Shown piece by piece: positions 61,742 to 64,000 of a stretch of DNA of 64,000 bases. The notes under the pieces were generated by a model. The model ran no database searches. It saw only the letters and a program-made list of their open reading frames with translations, and was not told the origin of the DNA. How positions within the stretch are numbered: the stretch's first letter is position 1; every line of letters begins with the position of its first letter. Both the position numbers and the translations under genes were made by a program. Source of the stretch: Mycobacterium sp. E2733 (GTDB lineage Bacteria > Actinomycetota > Actinomycetes > Mycobacteriales > Mycobacteriaceae); the NCBI RefSeq assembly GCF_001667585.1, contig NZ_LZJZ01000024.1:20286-84285 (forward strand), in the 5' to 3' direction.

Positions 61742-63091
61742 TTACAGGTCGCCCAGCAGCCGGCCCAGGATGTCGAGCCCCTCGTTGAGCAGGCCGTCGC
61801 TGATCGGCAGCGGCGGTAGCAGCCGGATGATGTTGCCGAACATGCCGCAGGTCAACACGACGACGCCGGCAGCGTGGGCCGCGGTGGACAGTTTCTGGGT
61901 CAGCTCCGCGTCGGGCTCCGAGCTCCCTGACTTCACCAACTCGATGGCGATCATGGCGCCGCGGCCGCGCACGTCGCCGATCCGGTCATCGCTGGCCTGC
62001 AGACGCAACAACGGTTCGGTGATCAGCCGTTCCAATTGCTGGGCCCGCTCGATCAGTCCGTCACTTTCGATCGTGGTAATGGTGGCCAGCGCTGCCGCAC
62101 ACGCGATTGGGTTTCCGCCGAAGGTGCCGCCCAAACCGCCGACGTGCGATGCGTCCATGATTTCTGCGCGGCCGGTGACCGCCGACAGGGGCAGCCCGTC
62201 GGCGATGCCCTTGGCGGTGCAGATCAGATCGGGCTCCAAACCGTTCGGGCCCTCGTGCTCGCAGGCGAACATCGCGCCGGTGCGCGCGAACCCGGTCTGC
62301 ACCTCGTCGGCGATGAACACCACGTCGTTGCTCCGGCACCAGTCGAGCAGGGCGGGCAAGAATCCCTCGGCGGGCACGATGAATCCGCCTTCGCCGGCGA
62401 TCGGTTCGATGATCACGGCGGCGAGGCTGTCGGCACCGACTTGGCTCTCGATCACGTCGATCGCCCGGGCGGCGGCCTTCTCCCCGTCGGTGGCCAGCTC
62501 CTTGTCGATCAGGCCGTCCCGGTAGGGGTAGGACACCGGGGCCCGGTAGATCTCCGGCGCGAACGGGCCGAAGCCGCTCTTGTAGGGCTTGGACTTGGCG
62601 GTCAGTGCCATCGCCAGGTTGGTGCGGCCGTGATAGGCGTGGTTGAACGCCACGACCGCGGGCTTGCGGGTGTACGTGCGCGCGATTTTGACGGCATTCT
62701 CGACCGCCTCGGCGCCGGAATTGAACAACACCGAACGCTTCTCCCCGGAGCCCGGCGTGATCCGGTTGAGCTCCTCGGCGACGGCGACGTACTGCTCGTA
62801 CGGCGCAACCATGAAACAGGTGTGGGTGAACTCGGCGACCTGCGCGCGCACGGCCTCCACCACCCGGGGCGCGGAATTGCCGATGGTTGTCACCGCGATG
62901 CCCGAAGCCAAGTCGATGAGCCGGTTGCCGTCGACGTCCTCGATGATGCCGCCGGAGGCGCGCGCCACGAACACCGGCAGCGAGACGTTCACCCCGTGAG
63001 ACACCGCCGCGGCGCGCCGTTTTGTCAGTTCCAGCGAAGCGGGACCGGGGATTTCGGTGACCAGCTGGCGAGTCTGCTCGAGCCCGGCCAC
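61742..63091 (-). CDS. gabT: 4-aminobutyrate aminotransferase
   Basis: 449 residues from GTG 63091. Class III PLP aminotransferase: SGAEAVENAVKIAR, FNHAYHGRTNLAM, DEVQTGFARTG, and the PLP lysine in CTAKGIADGLPLSA. It moves the amino group of GABA to 2-oxoglutarate, giving succinate semialdehyde. The gap to car (61591-61741) carries a small inverted repeat, CGTTA / TAACG, at 61654-61670 and no gene. Confidence 0.95.
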   Translation of the reverse strand: MAGLEQTRQLVTEIPGPASLELTKRRAAAVSHGVNVSLPVFVARASGGIIEDVDGNRLIDLASGIAVTTIGNSAPRVVEAVRAQVAEFTHTCFMVAPYEQYVAVAEELNRITPGSGEKRSVLFNSGAEAVENAVKIARTYTRKPAVVAFNHAYHGRTNLAMALTAKSKPYKSGFGPFAPEIYRAPVSYPYRDGLIDKELATDGEKAAARAIDVIESQVGADSLAAVIIEPIAGEGGFIVPAEGFLPALLDWCRSNDVVFIADEVQTGFARTGAMFACEHEGPNGLEPDLICTAKGIADGLPLSAVTGRAEIMDASHVGGLGGTFGGNPIACAAALATITTIESDGLIERAQQLERLITEPLLRLQASDDRIGDVRGRGAMIAIELVKSGSSEPDAELTQKLSTAAHAAGVVVLTCGMFGNIIRLLPPLPISDGLLNEGLDILGRLLGDL

Positions 63092-63298
63092 GATTTTCTC
63101 CTCACCGCGGCGCGCCTGTCACGTCGCCACTAAAGCCTATCCGGCTCGGCGCCTACGGGCCTCCCGCATACCGCGGCGGTCGGGAGCGACCTGCGGCAAT
63201 GGCACACTGGCCGGTACGAGGTGCGCGCCCCGCGGGGCGGTCCCGGCACCCGGCGACAAGAAATGCCTTAAACGCCAATACGAAAGACAGGCCCGTTC

Positions 63299-63640
63299 AT
63301 GGAAAGTTTGATTCTCTTCCTGCCCTTCCTGCTCATCATGGGTGGGTTCATGTACTTCGCGTCGCGGCGTCAGAAGCGCGCGATGCAGGCCACCATCGAC
63401 CTGCACGAGTCGCTGCAGCCGGGGGACCGCGTGCACACGACGTCCGGCCTGGAGGCGACGGTCGTTGCGATCACGGAGGACACCATCGACCTCGAGATCG
63501 CGCCCGGAGTGGTGACGACGTGGATGAAGCTGGCCATCCGCGACCGGATCGTGCCCGACGACGATGAAGACCTGGCCGACGGTGACGAGTCCGACGACTT
63601 GGCAGAATCCGACGAGGGCCGGGTGACCAAGGATTCCTGA
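63299..63640 (+). CDS. yajC: Preprotein translocase subunit YajC
   Basis: 113 residues. One N-terminal helix (LILFLPFLLIMGGFMYFASRRQKR), then LQPGDRVHTTSGLEATVVAITEDTIDLEIAPGV, the YajC core, and an acidic tail DDDEDLADGDESDDLAESDEG. It belongs to the SecDF-YajC accessory complex for protein export; secD follows 114 bases on. Confidence 0.95.
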   Translation: MESLILFLPFLLIMGGFMYFASRRQKRAMQATIDLHESLQPGDRVHTTSGLEATVVAITEDTIDLEIAPGVVTTWMKLAIRDRIVPDDDEDLADGDESDDLAESDEGRVTKDS

Positions 63641-63754
63641 CGGCAGATCCCGTCCGGCGCCCGACCGCTTGCGCAAGGGGCGGGTGCGCGACACTAGGCT
63701 CTTTTCAGGGCTCTGTCCGGGGTAAGAACCGCAACTCGAGGAGATAGAAGGAAC

Positions 63755-64000
63755 GTGGCATCGTCTTCGGCGCCGGTGCACCCTGCCCGCTACCTGTCGG
63801 TTTTCTTGTTGCTGCTCGTCGGCGTCTACCTGCTGGTGTTCCTGACCGGGGACAAGCGCGTCGCTCCCAAGCTCGGCATCGACCTTAAGGGCGGTACGCG
63901 CGTCACGTTGACCGCGCGTACGCCGGACGGGTCGCGCCCGAGCCGCGATGCGCTGGCACAGGCACAGCAGATCATCAGTGCGCGGGTCAACGGGCTTGGC
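63755..64000 (+). CDS. secD: Protein translocase subunit SecD, 5' part
   Basis: GTG 63755 with GAGGAGATAGAAGG upstream; 82 codons are in the window. First membrane helix [22 protein letters not shown], then the conserved [17 protein letters not shown] and the beginning of the first periplasmic domain. SecD uses the proton gradient to pull exported proteins outward. Confidence 0.95.
   Translation, partial: MASSSAPVHPARYLSVFLLLLVGVYLLVFLTGDKRVAPKLGIDLKGGTRVTLTARTPDGSRPSRDALAQAQQIISARVNGLG

Overview
The window is high-GC actinobacterial chromosome and reads as a slow-growing Mycobacterium. Supporting evidence is a PE/PPE pair, mannoside (PIM) lipid genes (pgsA1, patA, pimA), HspX, a DosR-type dormancy gene set, carboxylic acid reductase, GTG starts and dense ATGA/GTGA overlaps. 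Roughly half of it follows the gene order of M. tuberculosis Rv2632c-Rv2587c in inverted orientation (judged from memory of that genome), with several insertions and losses. I do not name the species.

Layout. (a) 1-9.6 kb: a truncated polysaccharide deacetylase, then an aromatic-acid catabolic block. A five-gene coupled operon on the minus strand (ring-hydroxylating dioxygenase alpha and beta, a 92-residue unknown, SDR dihydrodiol dehydrogenase, class II aldolase-type decarboxylase) is followed by a DUF2231-Rieske/hemerythrin pair and by pcaH-pcaG-pcaB on the plus strand. The set is what a phthalate-type acid to protocatechuate to beta-carboxymuconolactone route would need. A TetR regulator very like EthR closes the block. 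(b) 9.7-26.3 kb: a dormancy island. It holds a DUF1876 protein, a long HPF/RaiA-type ribosome factor (Rv0079-like), an Rv2629-like protein, a FadD acyl-CoA synthetase, a cyclic-nucleotide-binding lysine acetyltransferase, an ACP/acyl-AMP-ligase/PlsC fusion, an alpha/beta hydrolase, a WS/DGAT triacylglycerol synthase, three small unknown proteins, hspX, the class II ribonucleotide reductase nrdZ and an Rv2625c-like site-2 protease. Matches to the DosR (DevR) palindrome lie in most of the promoters.

(c) 26.3-37 kb: a methyltransferase, a ferredoxin (fdxA) operon and a DoxX protein governed by two related HTH regulators with C-terminal cysteine motifs, a nitronate monooxygenase, an aldo/keto reductase, a thioesterase gene broken by an amber stop, a TRIC channel, an M20 amidohydrolase and a Na+/H+ antiporter. 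(d) 37-64 kb: conserved core: thrS, Ap4A phosphorylase, pgsA1-patA-pimA-nudix, a PPE/PE pair, pdxS-tesB2-pdxT, yebC, a speE operon, ruvCAB behind a LexA-like box, two paralogous membrane proteins flanking a DUF1304 gene, car (fadD9-like), gabT, yajC and the start of secD.

How the parts fit: the dormancy island combines acyl activation (FadD, ACP-ligase), acyl transfer (PlsC, TGS), lipid hydrolysis, cAMP-gated protein acetylation, ribosome hibernation, chaperone and oxygen-independent dNTP synthesis, which is consistent with entry into a non-replicating, lipid-storing state under hypoxia. No tRNA, rRNA, CRISPR array, insertion sequence or prophage was recognised.
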